Source: an uncultured Paracoccaceae bacterium (lineage in GTDB: Bacteria; Pseudomonadota; Alphaproteobacteria; Rhodobacterales; Rhodobacteraceae). From it: a stretch of 37,990 bases of DNA. Location: positions 1 through 37,990 of the forward strand of contig CANMPL010000017.1 in assembly GCA_947499715.1 (NCBI GenBank), given 5' to 3'. This document shows, one piece after another, positions 8,694-17,486 of this stretch. Numbering within the stretch: the first letter of the stretch is position 1; each line of letters begins with the position of its first letter. Both the position numbers and the translations under genes were made by a program. The notes beneath the pieces were generated by a model, which ran no database searches, was not told the origin of the DNA, and saw only the letters and a list, made by a program, of their open reading frames with translations.

Positions 8694-9920
8694 ATGAGTA
8701 TGTTTGCTGAACTTCTCTCGACCTTCTTTGACCGCAGAACTGCCGGTGACGTTGCGATCGACGACTCACAAAAAGAGATGCCAGTCCTCGTCTCTGAATT
8801 GATGGGCATCCACGGCGAATTGTCAGGTATGTCCATAGCCGGCGCAATTCTGGAAAAATTCAGCGCATTCGGTCCTGATGAACAGCTGACATTCTTCCAG
8901 AGCCTTCTCAACGAGCTTGATATCGACCCCGGCGCCGTACGCACCGCATTGGACGCGCTAGAGGCGAAACCGGGCATGGCCACCTATCAAACTTTTGCGG
9001 CGGTAGCCGAACCACCGCGCCAGGAGTTCATTCGCAGGCTTAATCAATACCCTGGTGCAACAGCCGCAATTGTAAAGATGCGTGTCGCGCTGCGGGCACT
9101 TGGCAAAACCCATCCAGAGTTGATGGCGATTGATGTTGATTTTCGGCATCTTCTCAGCTCGTGGTTCAACCGTGGCTTTCTTGTCTTGCGGCCGATCAAT
9201 TGGCAAAGTCCGGCGCATATTCTTGAAAAAATTATCGCTTACGAAGCTGTGCACGAAATTGGCAGCTGGAGCGATTTGCGTCTGCGGCTCGAACCACCGG
9301 ACCGGCGCTGCTACGCCTTCTTTCATCCCTCGATGCCGGACGATCCGCTAATTTTTGTCGAGATTGCTTTGACCCGAGAGGTGCCTGTTTCCATCACCGA
9401 CCTTCTGTCCAAAGACCGCGACCCTGTCATGAGCGAGCTGTCTACCACCGCCGTCTTCTATTCGATTTCGAACTGTCAGGATGGTCTGGCAGGCATTTCG
9501 TTCGGCAATTCGTTGATCAAACAAGTGGCTTCAGACCTTTCGCGCGACATGAAGCAGCTCAAGACTTTCGTGACCATATCCCCGATCCCGGGGTTTGTTC
9601 GATGGCTTCAGGACAGCAATCAAATGGGGGTGGGGGATGACGCTCTGCCTGCGCTGGCTGCGCAGTATTTGATCGCTGAAAAACGCAAGGATGGGACACC
9701 GATTGATCCCGTGGCGCGGTTCCATCTGAGCAATGGGGCGGAAGTGTACCGGCTGTGCGCAGGGGCTGATCCGTCCACAAATGGAATGGATCGGTCTCGG
9801 GGCGTGATGGTCAACTACCGCTATGATCTCGAAGCCGTTGGGCGGAACCTGGAAGACTATGCGAAATCGCGAACAGTAAAAGCGTCGAGAACGGTTCGCG
9901 CACTCATCAGTAACAAATAA
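8694..9920 (+). CDS. matA: malonyl-CoA decarboxylase
   Basis: A 408-residue cytoplasmic enzyme that converts malonyl-CoA to acetyl-CoA and CO2. The C-terminal catalytic domain is recognisable: FFHPSMPDDPLIFVEIALT, then VFYSISNCQDGLAGISFG and FVTISPIPGFVRWL, with conserved Ser and His positions (SPIPGF; the FFHP His). The N-terminal helical domain includes FLVLRPINWQSPA. Length is normal for bacterial MatA. It is followed 18 bases later by malonyl-CoA synthetase, the standard malonate-utilisation pair known from rhizobia. Unusually, no malonate carrier is present; instead the pair sits behind a Dpp-type importer. Confidence 0.95.
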   Translation: MSMFAELLSTFFDRRTAGDVAIDDSQKEMPVLVSELMGIHGELSGMSIAGAILEKFSAFGPDEQLTFFQSLLNELDIDPGAVRTALDALEAKPGMATYQTFAAVAEPPRQEFIRRLNQYPGATAAIVKMRVALRALGKTHPELMAIDVDFRHLLSSWFNRGFLVLRPINWQSPAHILEKIIAYEAVHEIGSWSDLRLRLEPPDRRCYAFFHPSMPDDPLIFVEIALTREVPVSITDLLSKDRDPVMSELSTTAVFYSISNCQDGLAGISFGNSLIKQVASDLSRDMKQLKTFVTISPIPGFVRWLQDSNQMGVGDDALPALAAQYLIAEKRKDGTPIDPVARFHLSNGAEVYRLCAGADPSTNGMDRSRGVMVNYRYDLEAVGRNLEDYAKSRTVKASRTVRALISNK

Positions 9921-9938
9921 TCTAGGACGAACCGCACA

Positions 9939-11453
9939 ATGGCGAACTACCTTTTTGACGGACTCTTCGGAGAGCATGAAAGCAATCAGGACACCTTTCT
10001 GAAGCTGCTGGATGGCACAGATGTGACCTATGCTGCTTTTCTCGACAAGGCGGCGCGTTTTGCTGCTGTGCTGGGCGATGCGGGTCTGGTTGCCGGGGAT
10101 CTGCTGGCAGCCCAAGTGGCAAAATCGCCAGACGGTCTGGCGCTCTATGCGGCGTGTTTACGTTCGGGCATCGTCTATGTCCCGCTCAATACCGGATATA
10201 CCGCGTCAGAGTTGGACTATTTCCTGTCTCATAGCGGCGCAAAAATGTTGATTTGCAACACCGTCGATCGTGCAAACTTGCAGCCCTTAGCCGACCAGCT
10301 GTCGATCAGGCTTGAGGCTATCGACGACGTGTCAGGTGAATTTTGCCTTTCGTTGCACAATCAGGTGGTGCCGCCGCAAGTCGCTGTGCGTGACAAAGAT
10401 GACATTGCTGCAATCCTCTATACTTCGGGCACAACGGGTCGATCAAAGGGCGCAATGCTGACCGGGGGCAATCTTTTGTCGAATGCGCGTGCGCTTGCGC
10501 GGCTTTGGGCATTTGGTGCCGATGATGTTTTGCTGCATGCTTTGCCAATTTTTCACACGCATGGATTGTTTGTGGCGACGAACGTTACAGTTGTTTCGGG
10601 CAGCGCAATGATATTTCTGCCGCGCTTTGATACCGAGCAGATGATCCAAAGCCTGCCTGATGCAACCTGCATGATGGGAGTGCCTACGTTCTACTCCCGC
10701 CTGTTGGACAATCCGCTGCTACAGCGGCCTCTTGTGGCGCATATGCGATTGTTCATCTCTGGCAGTGCGCCCCTGTCCAACGACACGTTCGCGCGGTTCG
10801 AAAGCCGTACCGGCCATCAAATACTGGAACGCTATGGCATGACGGAAACCAATATGATCGCATCCAACCCTTACGATGGTGATCGAAAGCCCGGCACTGT
10901 TGGGGTCCCCTTACCGGGAATCGAGGTTCGCCTTTCAGGCGCGCCCAAAGACGGACCACCAAAGCCGAACCACATTGGTGGCATCGAAGTGAAGGGGGCG
11001 AATGTTTTTGCGGGATATTGGAAAGATCCGGAAAAGACGCGCGATGAATTTAGCGATGACGGATTTTTTCTGACCGGAGATTTGGGCTGTTTGGACGCAG
11101 ATGGGTATTTGCAGATCGTTGGGCGCAACAAGGATCTCATCATTTCAGGGGGCTACAACATTTACCCCAAGGAAGTTGAAACTGTGTTAGATGGACATCC
11201 GCAAGTGGCTGAAAGCGCCGTGTTTGGCATTCCTCACAAGGATATGGGCGAGACTGTCGTGGCAGTGATTGTTCCGCGTCGGGACACGACAGTGGACCCC
11301 AAAGCGATCCTCCACGACACCGCCAAATCACTGGCCCGCTACAAGGTTCCCCGCAAAATTTTTCTCAACACACAGCTACCGCGCAACGTGATGGGCAAGG
11401 TGCTGAAAGCGGAATTGCGCAAGACCTACACAGCTCTAGAGGGCGGGCAATGA
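9939..11453 (+). CDS. matB: malonyl-CoA synthetase
   Basis: A 504-residue acyl-adenylate-forming enzyme that makes malonyl-CoA from malonate, CoA and ATP. Motifs in order: AAILYTSGTTGRSKGAMLT (phosphate loop), ERYGMTETNM (A5), FLTGDLGCLDADGYLQIVGR (A7/hinge), DLIISGGYNIYPKEVE (A8) and the catalytic Lys in NVMGKVLKAELR (A10). Close resemblance to rhizobial and Rhodobacter MatB and its place after matA support malonate as substrate; methylmalonate is a possible alternative. Its stop overlaps the next start by four bases. Confidence 0.93.
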   Translation: MANYLFDGLFGEHESNQDTFLKLLDGTDVTYAAFLDKAARFAAVLGDAGLVAGDLLAAQVAKSPDGLALYAACLRSGIVYVPLNTGYTASELDYFLSHSGAKMLICNTVDRANLQPLADQLSIRLEAIDDVSGEFCLSLHNQVVPPQVAVRDKDDIAAILYTSGTTGRSKGAMLTGGNLLSNARALARLWAFGADDVLLHALPIFHTHGLFVATNVTVVSGSAMIFLPRFDTEQMIQSLPDATCMMGVPTFYSRLLDNPLLQRPLVAHMRLFISGSAPLSNDTFARFESRTGHQILERYGMTETNMIASNPYDGDRKPGTVGVPLPGIEVRLSGAPKDGPPKPNHIGGIEVKGANVFAGYWKDPEKTRDEFSDDGFFLTGDLGCLDADGYLQIVGRNKDLIISGGYNIYPKEVETVLDGHPQVAESAVFGIPHKDMGETVVAVIVPRRDTTVDPKAILHDTAKSLARYKVPRKIFLNTQLPRNVMGKVLKAELRKTYTALEGGQ

Positions 11454-13060
11454 CCGCATATCTTGGCATAGATGTTGGCACAGGAAGTGCGCGTGCAGGG
11501 GTTTTTGATGCGTCCGGGCTTCTCTTGGGGAGCGCACAGCAGGCGATTCAAACGTGGCGACCACAGACCGACTTTGTGCAGCAAAGCAGTGCGGATATAT
11601 GGGGTGCTGTGATCAAGGCGGTCCGGCGTGCTGTGTCGGACGCTGGCATTGATGCTGACCGAATTGCTGGTGTCGGTTTTGACGCTACCTGTTCTTTGGT
11701 TGTTGTGGGGCAGGGTGATGCACCTCTTTCAATCGATCCAAATGCGGACCCTTCACAAGATGTCATCGTCTGGATGGATCACCGTGCCGTGTCGGATGCA
11801 AATGCCATTAACGCAATTGGTGGCGCGCCGCTTAAGCATGTTGGGGGTCGGATATCGCCCGAAATGCAAGTGCCGAAATTGCGTTGGCTCAAGCATAATA
11901 TGCCAGACACGTTCTCTCACGCTGAAAGCTTCTGGGACTTGCCAGATTGGTTGGTGCACCGGGCCACTGGTGCTATGTCACGGTCGCTGTGCTCAATGGT
12001 CTGCAAGTGGACCTATCTTGCGCAAAACGGACTTGGTGGCGAAGGATGGGATGACACGTTCCTGACCGATATCGGGTTGTCGGAACTAACGGGCGATGGT
12101 CACAAAAAGATCGGAGCCCAGTTTCTGTCGCCGGGTCAAAAGGCAGGCGGTCTTCACCCACAAGCGGCGTCTGAGCTGGGTTTGGAACCTGGCACCCCAG
12201 TGGCGGCCAGTTTGATCGACGCGCATGCCGGTGCCTTGGGCACCTTGGGGGTTGGAAGTGCGAGCACCGTGGGGCGTCTGGCAATGATTGCCGGCACGTC
12301 GAATTGCCATATCGGGCTAATGCGCGAGCCGGTGTTCGTGCCCGGAGTTTGGGGCCCCTATTTTGGAGCTGTCCTTCCAGGTTTCTGGGTCAACGAAGGG
12401 GGGCAAACCGCCGCCGGGGCCCTGATTGACGCAGTCCTGGCTCGCCACGCGGCGACAGCCACTTTGCAATGTGACGCAAAACAGCTTCACGCAGCATTGG
12501 ACGCCCGGCTTGCTGCCTTGGGTTCAGAAACAGCAATCCTGACAGCGCGGCGCCATATCCTGCCTGATTTCCACGGCAACCGATCGCCCCTTGCAGAGCC
12601 TTGGCGGCTGGGTGGCATCACCGGGCTCTCGCTCGATACTGGTCCCGATGATCTCGCTCTTGACTATCTCGCGGCAGTTCAGGCGGTTTGCTATGGTACG
12701 CGCCACATTATCGAAGCAATGCAGGCGGCGGGGCAGGTCGTTCACGAAATTGTCGTGTCCGGCGGAATGGCGAAAAGCCGGCTGTTTCTTCGCGAACTGG
12801 CGGACATCTGCGACATGCCCGTCTTGCTGCCAGAAACGGACGAACCGGTTCTTCTCGGCACAGCTATTCTGGCAACCGTCGCGGCCGGTCATCAGCCTGA
12901 TTTAAAACAAGCAATGCAAACAATGGCACCCGGCGTAGAGGTCATCCGACCGCGCGGCGGTCCCCTGACAGAATATCACCGCAAAAAGTATCAGGTCTAT
13001 CGTTTGCTACAAAACAATTACGCGGAAATCGAAGACATCATGGGAAGGAAAGACGCATGA
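11450..13060 (+). CDS. FGGY-family carbohydrate kinase (ribulokinase-like)
   Basis: A 536-residue sugar kinase. The N-terminal phosphate-binding motif is [19 protein letters not shown]; substrate-side motifs include [11 protein letters not shown] and [16 protein letters not shown]; the C-terminal FGGY signature region contains the [25 protein letters not shown] adenosine motif. The FDATCS-type motif is seen in the D-ribulokinase-like branch (AraB/YDR109C), so a ketopentose substrate is likely. It overlaps matB and the isomerase by four bases each side, so enzyme levels are coupled. Kinase plus isomerase implies that an aldose is isomerised to a ketose and then phosphorylated. Confidence 0.92.
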   Translation: MTAYLGIDVGTGSARAGVFDASGLLLGSAQQAIQTWRPQTDFVQQSSADIWGAVIKAVRRAVSDAGIDADRIAGVGFDATCSLVVVGQGDAPLSIDPNADPSQDVIVWMDHRAVSDANAINAIGGAPLKHVGGRISPEMQVPKLRWLKHNMPDTFSHAESFWDLPDWLVHRATGAMSRSLCSMVCKWTYLAQNGLGGEGWDDTFLTDIGLSELTGDGHKKIGAQFLSPGQKAGGLHPQAASELGLEPGTPVAASLIDAHAGALGTLGVGSASTVGRLAMIAGTSNCHIGLMREPVFVPGVWGPYFGAVLPGFWVNEGGQTAAGALIDAVLARHAATATLQCDAKQLHAALDARLAALGSETAILTARRHILPDFHGNRSPLAEPWRLGGITGLSLDTGPDDLALDYLAAVQAVCYGTRHIIEAMQAAGQVVHEIVVSGGMAKSRLFLRELADICDMPVLLPETDEPVLLGTAILATVAAGHQPDLKQAMQTMAPGVEVIRPRGGPLTEYHRKKYQVYRLLQNNYAEIEDIMGRKDA

Positions 13061-14655
13061 AAATCGGTCTGGTCGCCAGCGGTGACATGCGCGAAAGCGC
13101 AAATATTGCCTGTTGGCCTGCGCAGCTTGACATGGAGACAAAGCTTGCCGCCGCAGTACAGCGGTTCGGCCATCAGCTGGTCCGGCAACATCGCACCAAA
13201 CCCTCTGGGCATGGTTTCATCGCAGGTCAGCGTGAGGGCATGCAGATCTTTGCTGACATCGACCCCACGATGCCGCTGATCGTAGCAGAAGCGGTCTGGC
13301 AATATTCGCACCACGTCTTGGCTGGTCTGAAAAAACATCGCGGCCCCATTCTGACGGTGGCCAATTGGTCGGGGCAATGGCCCGGGCTGGTTGGATTGCT
13401 TAACCTTAACGGATCACTCGCCAAAGCGGGCGTGCCCTATTCAACACTTTGGAGCGAAAATTTCGAAGACAGCTATTTCTTGCAGCGGCTTGACGTATGG
13501 CTCGACACCGGGAGCGTTACCCATGATCTAAGCCACGTCATACCTGTTGTCGATCCTGCCTTGTCTGACGAAGACCATGCACTGGTTCAGGATATTGTGA
13601 CGAAAATCCAACGTGACCAAGTGATCCTCGGCGTTTTTGATGAGGGATGTATGGGTATGTATAACGCGATTATCCCTGACGAGCTGTTGATGGATATAGG
13701 TGTTTATAAAGAACGTCTGTCGCAATCCGCGCTCTTTCATGCCACGCAACAAGTGCCCGATGACCAGGCCGAGGCGATATTCAACTGGCTCACAAAGCGC
13801 GGGTTGAAATTTCACTTTGGTCGCGACGGTGCGTCGGATTTGACGAAAGACCAAGTCGTTGACCAGTGTCGCATGTATATCGCCGCAGTTCGTATGGCCG
13901 ACGATTTTGGGTGCGACGCCATCGGCATTCAATACCAACAGGGGCTGAAGGATTTGCTGCCTGCATCGGATTTGGTTGAGGGGATGCTGAACAATGCCGA
14001 CCGACCGCCAGTACGGCGCGAGGACGGCACGGAAATTCGTGCAAACCAGCCCGTGATTCACTTTAACGAAGTGGATGAATGTGCCGGTCTTGACGCAATC
14101 TTGATCAACCAAATTCATACAGCAATTGGCCAGCCGGTTGAAACGACCCTTCACGATTTGCGGTGGGGCGATATCACCCAAGTCGGGGGCCGGGATGAAT
14201 TTGTTTGGGTGTTCGAGATTTCAGGTGCGGCGCCTCCAGCCCACAACGAAGGCGGCTGGGCGGGCAGCGAAAGTTTTAGGCAACCTGCAATGTATTTTCC
14301 GTCTGGTGGCGGCACATTAAAGGGATATGCAAAAGCTGGTCAAATCATCTGGAGCCGGATTTTCGTGGAAGACGGCCAGTTGCAAATGGACATTGGGCGT
14401 GGCGAGGCAGTTACGCTTAGTGCTGACGAGGCAGACCGCAGATCGCGGGCAACAACATACGAATGGCCGATCATGCACGGTGTGTTGCATGGCGTTAGCC
14501 GGGATCAGATGATGGCGCGTCACAAGGCAAATCACATTCAGGTCGTATATGCCACAGATGCGTACGAAGCTGACCGAGCGATGGCGATGCGCATCGCGCT
14601 TGCACAGTCTCTCGGCATAGCCTGCTTTAGGGTAGGGAGCCATTATTTGCCTTGA
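13057..14655 (+). CDS. L-fucose/L-arabinose isomerase-family protein
   Basis: A 532-residue protein of the fucose-isomerase fold. Recognisable segments: [84 protein letters not shown] and [15 protein letters not shown]. The acidic residues in [19 protein letters not shown] and the final His region are positioned as Mn-binding and catalytic residues in the fold. This branch differs from classical FucI, and its true sugar is not known to me. It is the last gene of the operon. The ATGA overlap with the kinase gene argues they act in sequence. Confidence 0.85.
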   Translation: MKIGLVASGDMRESANIACWPAQLDMETKLAAAVQRFGHQLVRQHRTKPSGHGFIAGQREGMQIFADIDPTMPLIVAEAVWQYSHHVLAGLKKHRGPILTVANWSGQWPGLVGLLNLNGSLAKAGVPYSTLWSENFEDSYFLQRLDVWLDTGSVTHDLSHVIPVVDPALSDEDHALVQDIVTKIQRDQVILGVFDEGCMGMYNAIIPDELLMDIGVYKERLSQSALFHATQQVPDDQAEAIFNWLTKRGLKFHFGRDGASDLTKDQVVDQCRMYIAAVRMADDFGCDAIGIQYQQGLKDLLPASDLVEGMLNNADRPPVRREDGTEIRANQPVIHFNEVDECAGLDAILINQIHTAIGQPVETTLHDLRWGDITQVGGRDEFVWVFEISGAAPPAHNEGGWAGSESFRQPAMYFPSGGGTLKGYAKAGQIIWSRIFVEDGQLQMDIGRGEAVTLSADEADRRSRATTYEWPIMHGVLHGVSRDQMMARHKANHIQVVYATDAYEADRAMAMRIALAQSLGIACFRVGSHYLP

Positions 14656-14790
14656 AAGGGCCAGAAGAGCCGGACCGATCAAGATGTTGAAATTTCGACA
14701 GTTCGATAGGCTTTGATGGTGTGGATACCCGCGCTCAACGACATCGCAATGTGCCAGGTGACATATCACCAAGCAACGAGGAGGGTATCC
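14656..14790. other. intergenic stretch leading into IS110-type debris
   Basis: No gene is seen. A nine-base inverted repeat, TGGATACCC (14722-14730) and GGGTATCCA (14783-14791), ends at the start codon of the IS110 fragment and is probably part of that element's left end. No clear terminator for the catabolic operon is visible. Confidence 0.4.
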
Positions 14791-14844
14791 ATGGACGATG
14801 TTTCACCGATTGGGGTCGACCTGGCCAAGAGGGTTTTTCATTTC
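14791..14844 (+). pseudogene. IS110-family transposase, N-terminal fragment
   Basis: MDDVSPIGVDLAKRVFHF is the start of an IS110-family transposase (the first Asp of the DEDD domain sits in GVDLAK). A ribosome-binding site (GAGGAGGG) precedes the ATG. After 18 codons the match ends abruptly, exactly where sequence shared with 36311-36353 begins. Only about 5% of the gene remains. Confidence 0.7.
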
Positions 14845-14954
14845 CACGTCTGGAACAATCGGTGGTCGTTACGTGACAACACCGCCTCGGCATCAACGGC
14901 CAGCGGTTTTGGCAGCACCGCAGGGGGCAGGTTCGCCACGGTGCGAAAGTGCAT
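14838..14954 (-). CDS. small ORF, probably the truncated start of a divergent gene
   Basis: This 38-codon frame begins MHFRTVANLPPAV and ends WK-stop. Its 3' half runs into the IS6-type end, so it is probably the first 25 or so codons of a gene cut by the insertion. It points away from the nucleotidyltransferase gene, and the TACCCGACA palindromes lie between the two starts. I do not recognise the product, and it may not be expressed. Confidence 0.25.
   Translation of the reverse strand: MHFRTVANLPPAVLPKPLAVDAEAVLSRNDHRLFQTWK
14842..14883. repeat. IS6-type terminal sequence, copy 1
   Basis: This stretch matches 36311-36353 in the same orientation, with one substitution and one missing base. 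It ends in GGTCGTTACGTGACAACACC; copy 2 has GGACGTTAACGTGACAACACC. At the second site it lies at the outer end of an IS6-type transposase remnant, so it is read as that element's end, here left without a transposase. Confidence 0.65.
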
Positions 14955-15000
14955 ATAAGACGGCGGTTTAGGGTGTCGCAGATTTTCGCCAGATGTGAAT

Positions 15001-15072
15001 TTACCCGACAACAAAACAATTGTCGGGTAATGTGAATCGCGCTATACCCGACAAACAAATAACTGTCGGGTA
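15001..15072. promoter_or_regulatory. two palindromes with four TACCCGACA boxes
   Basis: TTACCCGACAA (15001-15011) and TTGTCGGGTAA (15020-15030) form a perfect 11-base inverted repeat around an eight-base AT-rich centre. A second pair, TACCCGACA (15045-15053) and TGTCGGGTA (15064-15072), repeats the design with a ten-base centre. The last box ends eight bases before the nucleotidyltransferase ATG. Four ordered boxes in the promoter region of one gene look like a cooperative operator, but they could also fold as RNA hairpins or be the target of the protein encoded next. Confidence 0.7.
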
Positions 15073-15079
15073 AAATGCG

Positions 15080-16102
15080 ATGCTGCGTCCTCACTCTGCT
15101 GTTGGGCAATCTGCCTGGATTGATCTGCTGCGCATGCTCAAGCAAGACGCAGTGTCTGATCTGCGCGGTGTGCCCCGGCTGAAGACCATCAATGGCCGGG
15201 GCTATTGGTACGATCAATTCCGCCTTGGTGACAGCGTGACCGATCGCTACCTGGGCGAGGATTCAGCCGACCTGCGCGCGCGTATCGCAAAGCATCAAGA
15301 GGGCAGGGTGGCCGCACAGGATGCCGGAAAGGACCGCAGCCGTTTGATGCGGATTCTGCGCGCCGAAGGTTACCTGACCCCTGATCTGGGCACCGGACAG
15401 ATCATTCAGGCGCTGGCCCGTGCCGGCGTCTTTCGCCTTGGCGGCACCTTGGTCGGCACGCAGGCCTTTCGCACCTACGAAGGTGTCTTGGGCGTGCAGA
15501 TCGGGTTTGATCAATCGGCGATGACGCAAGACGTTGATATCGCAAGCTTTGAGCGGTTGTCGCTGGCCTTGGGCGACACCGTGGAAGAAGAACTTGCGCC
15601 GCTTTTTGACAGTCTGAAATTCGCGCCCGTGCCCTCGCTTGAACAGGGGCAGGTCTGGCGCTGGTTGCAGACCAACCGGCAAACACTGGTGGAGTTTCTG
15701 ACGCCCTCGTTTGATGAAACAGAAGGCCTGCGCCCCTTGGCCGCCCTTGGGGTCAGCGCCCAGTCACTGCATTACCTGAACTACCTGATCGCCACGCCTT
15801 TGACGGTGCCGTTTTTGTATCGCAGCGGCGTGCTGGTGCAGGTGCCACGGCCCGAACGCTATGCCATCCATAAATTGATCGTGGCGGACAGGCGGCGCGA
15901 CGGTGAAGACACGCAGAAATCACAAAAAGACCGGCTGCAAGCGGCCTTTTTGGTGGATGTTCTGGCGCAGGAACGGCCCGACGATCTGGCAGAGGCTTAC
16001 GCCACGGCAATGGGCACCGGCAAATCCTGGCGTGAACGGATTGGCCGCAGCCTTGACCGTTTGCCCGACACCAAGGCGCAGCTATTGGCGCTGCCGTCCT
16101 AG
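15080..16102 (+). CDS. GSU2403-family nucleotidyltransferase-fold protein
   Basis: A 340-residue protein. After an N-terminal segment with a NGRGYWYDQFRLGD hairpin comes a nucleotidyltransferase-like core: LVGTQAFRTYEGVLGV, then MTQDVDIASF with the two Asp of a DxD metal site. The C-terminal part has VPFLYRSGVLVQVPRPERYAIHKLIVADRR. This order matches the GSU2403-type family (NTP_transf_8); what the family does is not established to my knowledge. It stands alone between insertion-sequence debris and a sugar transporter, with no antitoxin-like partner on the same strand. The ATG at 15080 is the first in frame after a stop; no clear ribosome-binding site precedes it, so a leaderless transcript is possible. 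The fold is shared with toxins and defence enzymes, but such a role is inference. Confidence 0.8.
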   Translation: MLRPHSAVGQSAWIDLLRMLKQDAVSDLRGVPRLKTINGRGYWYDQFRLGDSVTDRYLGEDSADLRARIAKHQEGRVAAQDAGKDRSRLMRILRAEGYLTPDLGTGQIIQALARAGVFRLGGTLVGTQAFRTYEGVLGVQIGFDQSAMTQDVDIASFERLSLALGDTVEEELAPLFDSLKFAPVPSLEQGQVWRWLQTNRQTLVEFLTPSFDETEGLRPLAALGVSAQSLHYLNYLIATPLTVPFLYRSGVLVQVPRPERYAIHKLIVADRRRDGEDTQKSQKDRLQAAFLVDVLAQERPDDLAEAYATAMGTGKSWRERIGRSLDRLPDTKAQLLALPS

Positions 16103-16264
16103 GGCCGGTCGGGGCAGGGGCGAAGCGATCTGGATCAAAGATTCTTGCGCGCGACCAAAATACCGAAACTTCCACGCCAAATTTTAGGTTGCTTGAGGGG
16201 AAAATTCAAAAAATGCCCATAACCATATATAAATAAAGACATAAATTTGATACCTCACAAGCGC
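16103..16264. other. intergenic stretch between nucleotidyltransferase and sugar-ABC promoter
   Basis: No gene or convincing terminator is seen. Base composition drops from GC-rich to AT-rich around 16160-16260, as expected ahead of a promoter. Confidence 0.4.
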
Positions 16265-16303
16265 TTGACGTCATAGAAAATGTGAGTGCATACTTTTGGT
16301 ATG
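16265..16303 (+). promoter_or_regulatory. promoter with overlapping GntR-type operator
   Basis: TTGACG (16265-16270) and CATACT (16289-16294) are spaced by 18 bases as a -35/-10 pair. The -10 is covered by the inverted repeat CATAC-TTTTG-GTATG (16289-16303). FadR-type GntR regulators often bind short GTAT/ATAC-like dyads, so this is the likely operator of the convergently encoded regulator. Occupancy would block the promoter directly. Confidence 0.5.
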
Positions 16304-16457
16304 ACGAAAATAAGCTGCTGCGGACGGAAAAGCTGTAAACGCAAGATCCACACTTGCATCGGCAATCAAGGCGATTGTCACCCATACAGCGCCGCGGCGG
16401 GCGAGCCATAGGGAGGGTGCCCGGCATGACGCTGGGCCAAACATGGAGGATTCCCAA

Positions 16458-17411
16458 ATGAAGAAACTACTTGGCGCAGTCGCAACTGCGGCGATTGTCT
16501 TGGGCACTGGCGTTGCGGCTGATGGGTTTACCATTGGGCTGTCGGTTGATCAGCTTTTTGAAAGCCGCGTGGCGGTGAACAATGGCATCCACGCCGAGGC
16601 GAAAGACCGTGGCTATTCGGTTGTTGAAGTTGTCGCCGATGGTGACGCACAGCAACAAAACGCGCAGATCCAATCGCTGATTGCGCAGGGCGTAGATGCC
16701 ATCCTTGTTTGCGCCGTTGACCAGAACACGATTGAGCGGGCTTTGATCGCTGCAAAGCGCGCCGATATTCCGGTTGTGGCCTATGACCGCGACCTGCCTG
16801 ACAGCACCGTGGTGCAATCCTTTGTTGGGCCGGATTCGCTGGTGGATGGGCGTTTGGCGGGTGAATACACCGCAAAGGCGCTGGCCGACTACGAAGGTCA
16901 GATCAATATTGTCGAGCTGATCGGCGCATTGAACGACCAAAACGGCATCGACCGCTCACTGGGCTTCCGCGAAGGCATCGCGTCGCTTGAGAACGTCAAT
17001 ATCATCGAAGTGCCCACAGGCTGGGATTCCGCCCGCGCCCTGTCCGGCACGCAGAACGCATTTCAGGCGACACCTGATATTGCCGCCGTGTTTGCCGCAA
17101 CCGATACGCATATTCCCGCCGTTGAAACGGTTCTGACCGATCTGGATCGCCTTGTCCCAATGGGTGAAGACGGCCATGTCGTGATCACTGGTGTCAACGG
17201 ATCGCGCGATGGATATGACGCTGTGTTGTCCGGCGTGGCGGATGCGTTTGTGGTGATGGGAACAGATGCGACGGGCCGCAAGGCTGTTGATCTGGTCGCA
17301 CGCATTCTGGCGGGCGAAACCGTGGATCGGACCAACTATGTCGGCGGCTCACTCTATACCGCAGCCGATGCAGAGGCGAATGCCGCCATGATCTGGGGCG
17401 CGCCGAAATAA
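16458..17411 (+). CDS. sugar ABC transporter substrate-binding protein (RbsB-like)
   Basis: A 317-residue periplasmic binding protein of the ribose/galactose type. It has a signal peptide (MKKLLGAVATAAIVLGTGVAADG) and the family motifs VNNGIHAEAKDRGY, DGDAQQQNAQIQSLIAQGVDAILV, IPVVAYDRDLP and FVGPDSLVDGRLAGEY. The ATG at 16458 has a GGAGGA site eight bases upstream; an earlier start at 16443 would lack one. It heads an operon with permease, double ATPase and second permease. Family-4 type binding proteins take pentoses, hexoses, inositols or autoinducer-2; the exact ligand cannot be read here. Confidence 0.93.
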   Translation: MKKLLGAVATAAIVLGTGVAADGFTIGLSVDQLFESRVAVNNGIHAEAKDRGYSVVEVVADGDAQQQNAQIQSLIAQGVDAILVCAVDQNTIERALIAAKRADIPVVAYDRDLPDSTVVQSFVGPDSLVDGRLAGEYTAKALADYEGQINIVELIGALNDQNGIDRSLGFREGIASLENVNIIEVPTGWDSARALSGTQNAFQATPDIAAVFAATDTHIPAVETVLTDLDRLVPMGEDGHVVITGVNGSRDGYDAVLSGVADAFVVMGTDATGRKAVDLVARILAGETVDRTNYVGGSLYTAADAEANAAMIWGAPK

Positions 17412-17434
17412 CGGCCCTGAATTAAGCACGAAAG

Positions 17435-17458
17435 GCGCGCCCCGGTTGCGGGGCGCGC
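17435..17458 (+). terminator. intercistronic hairpin after the binding-protein gene
   Basis: GCGCGCCCCG and CGGGGCGCGC form a perfect ten-bp stem with a GTTG loop between the binding protein and the first permease. Only a short T-poor tail follows. As with the hairpin at 8599-8626, it probably stabilises the binding-protein message or reduces downstream expression. Confidence 0.65.
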
Positions 17459-17486
17459 TTGTCTTAAGTCCGCGGACACCGCCGAA

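Noticed and set aside
15001-15072. CRISPR-like repeat array
   Set aside because: Only four nine- to eleven-base boxes in alternating orientation with 8-, 14- and 10-base gaps; this is an operator-like layout, not direct repeats with spacers.
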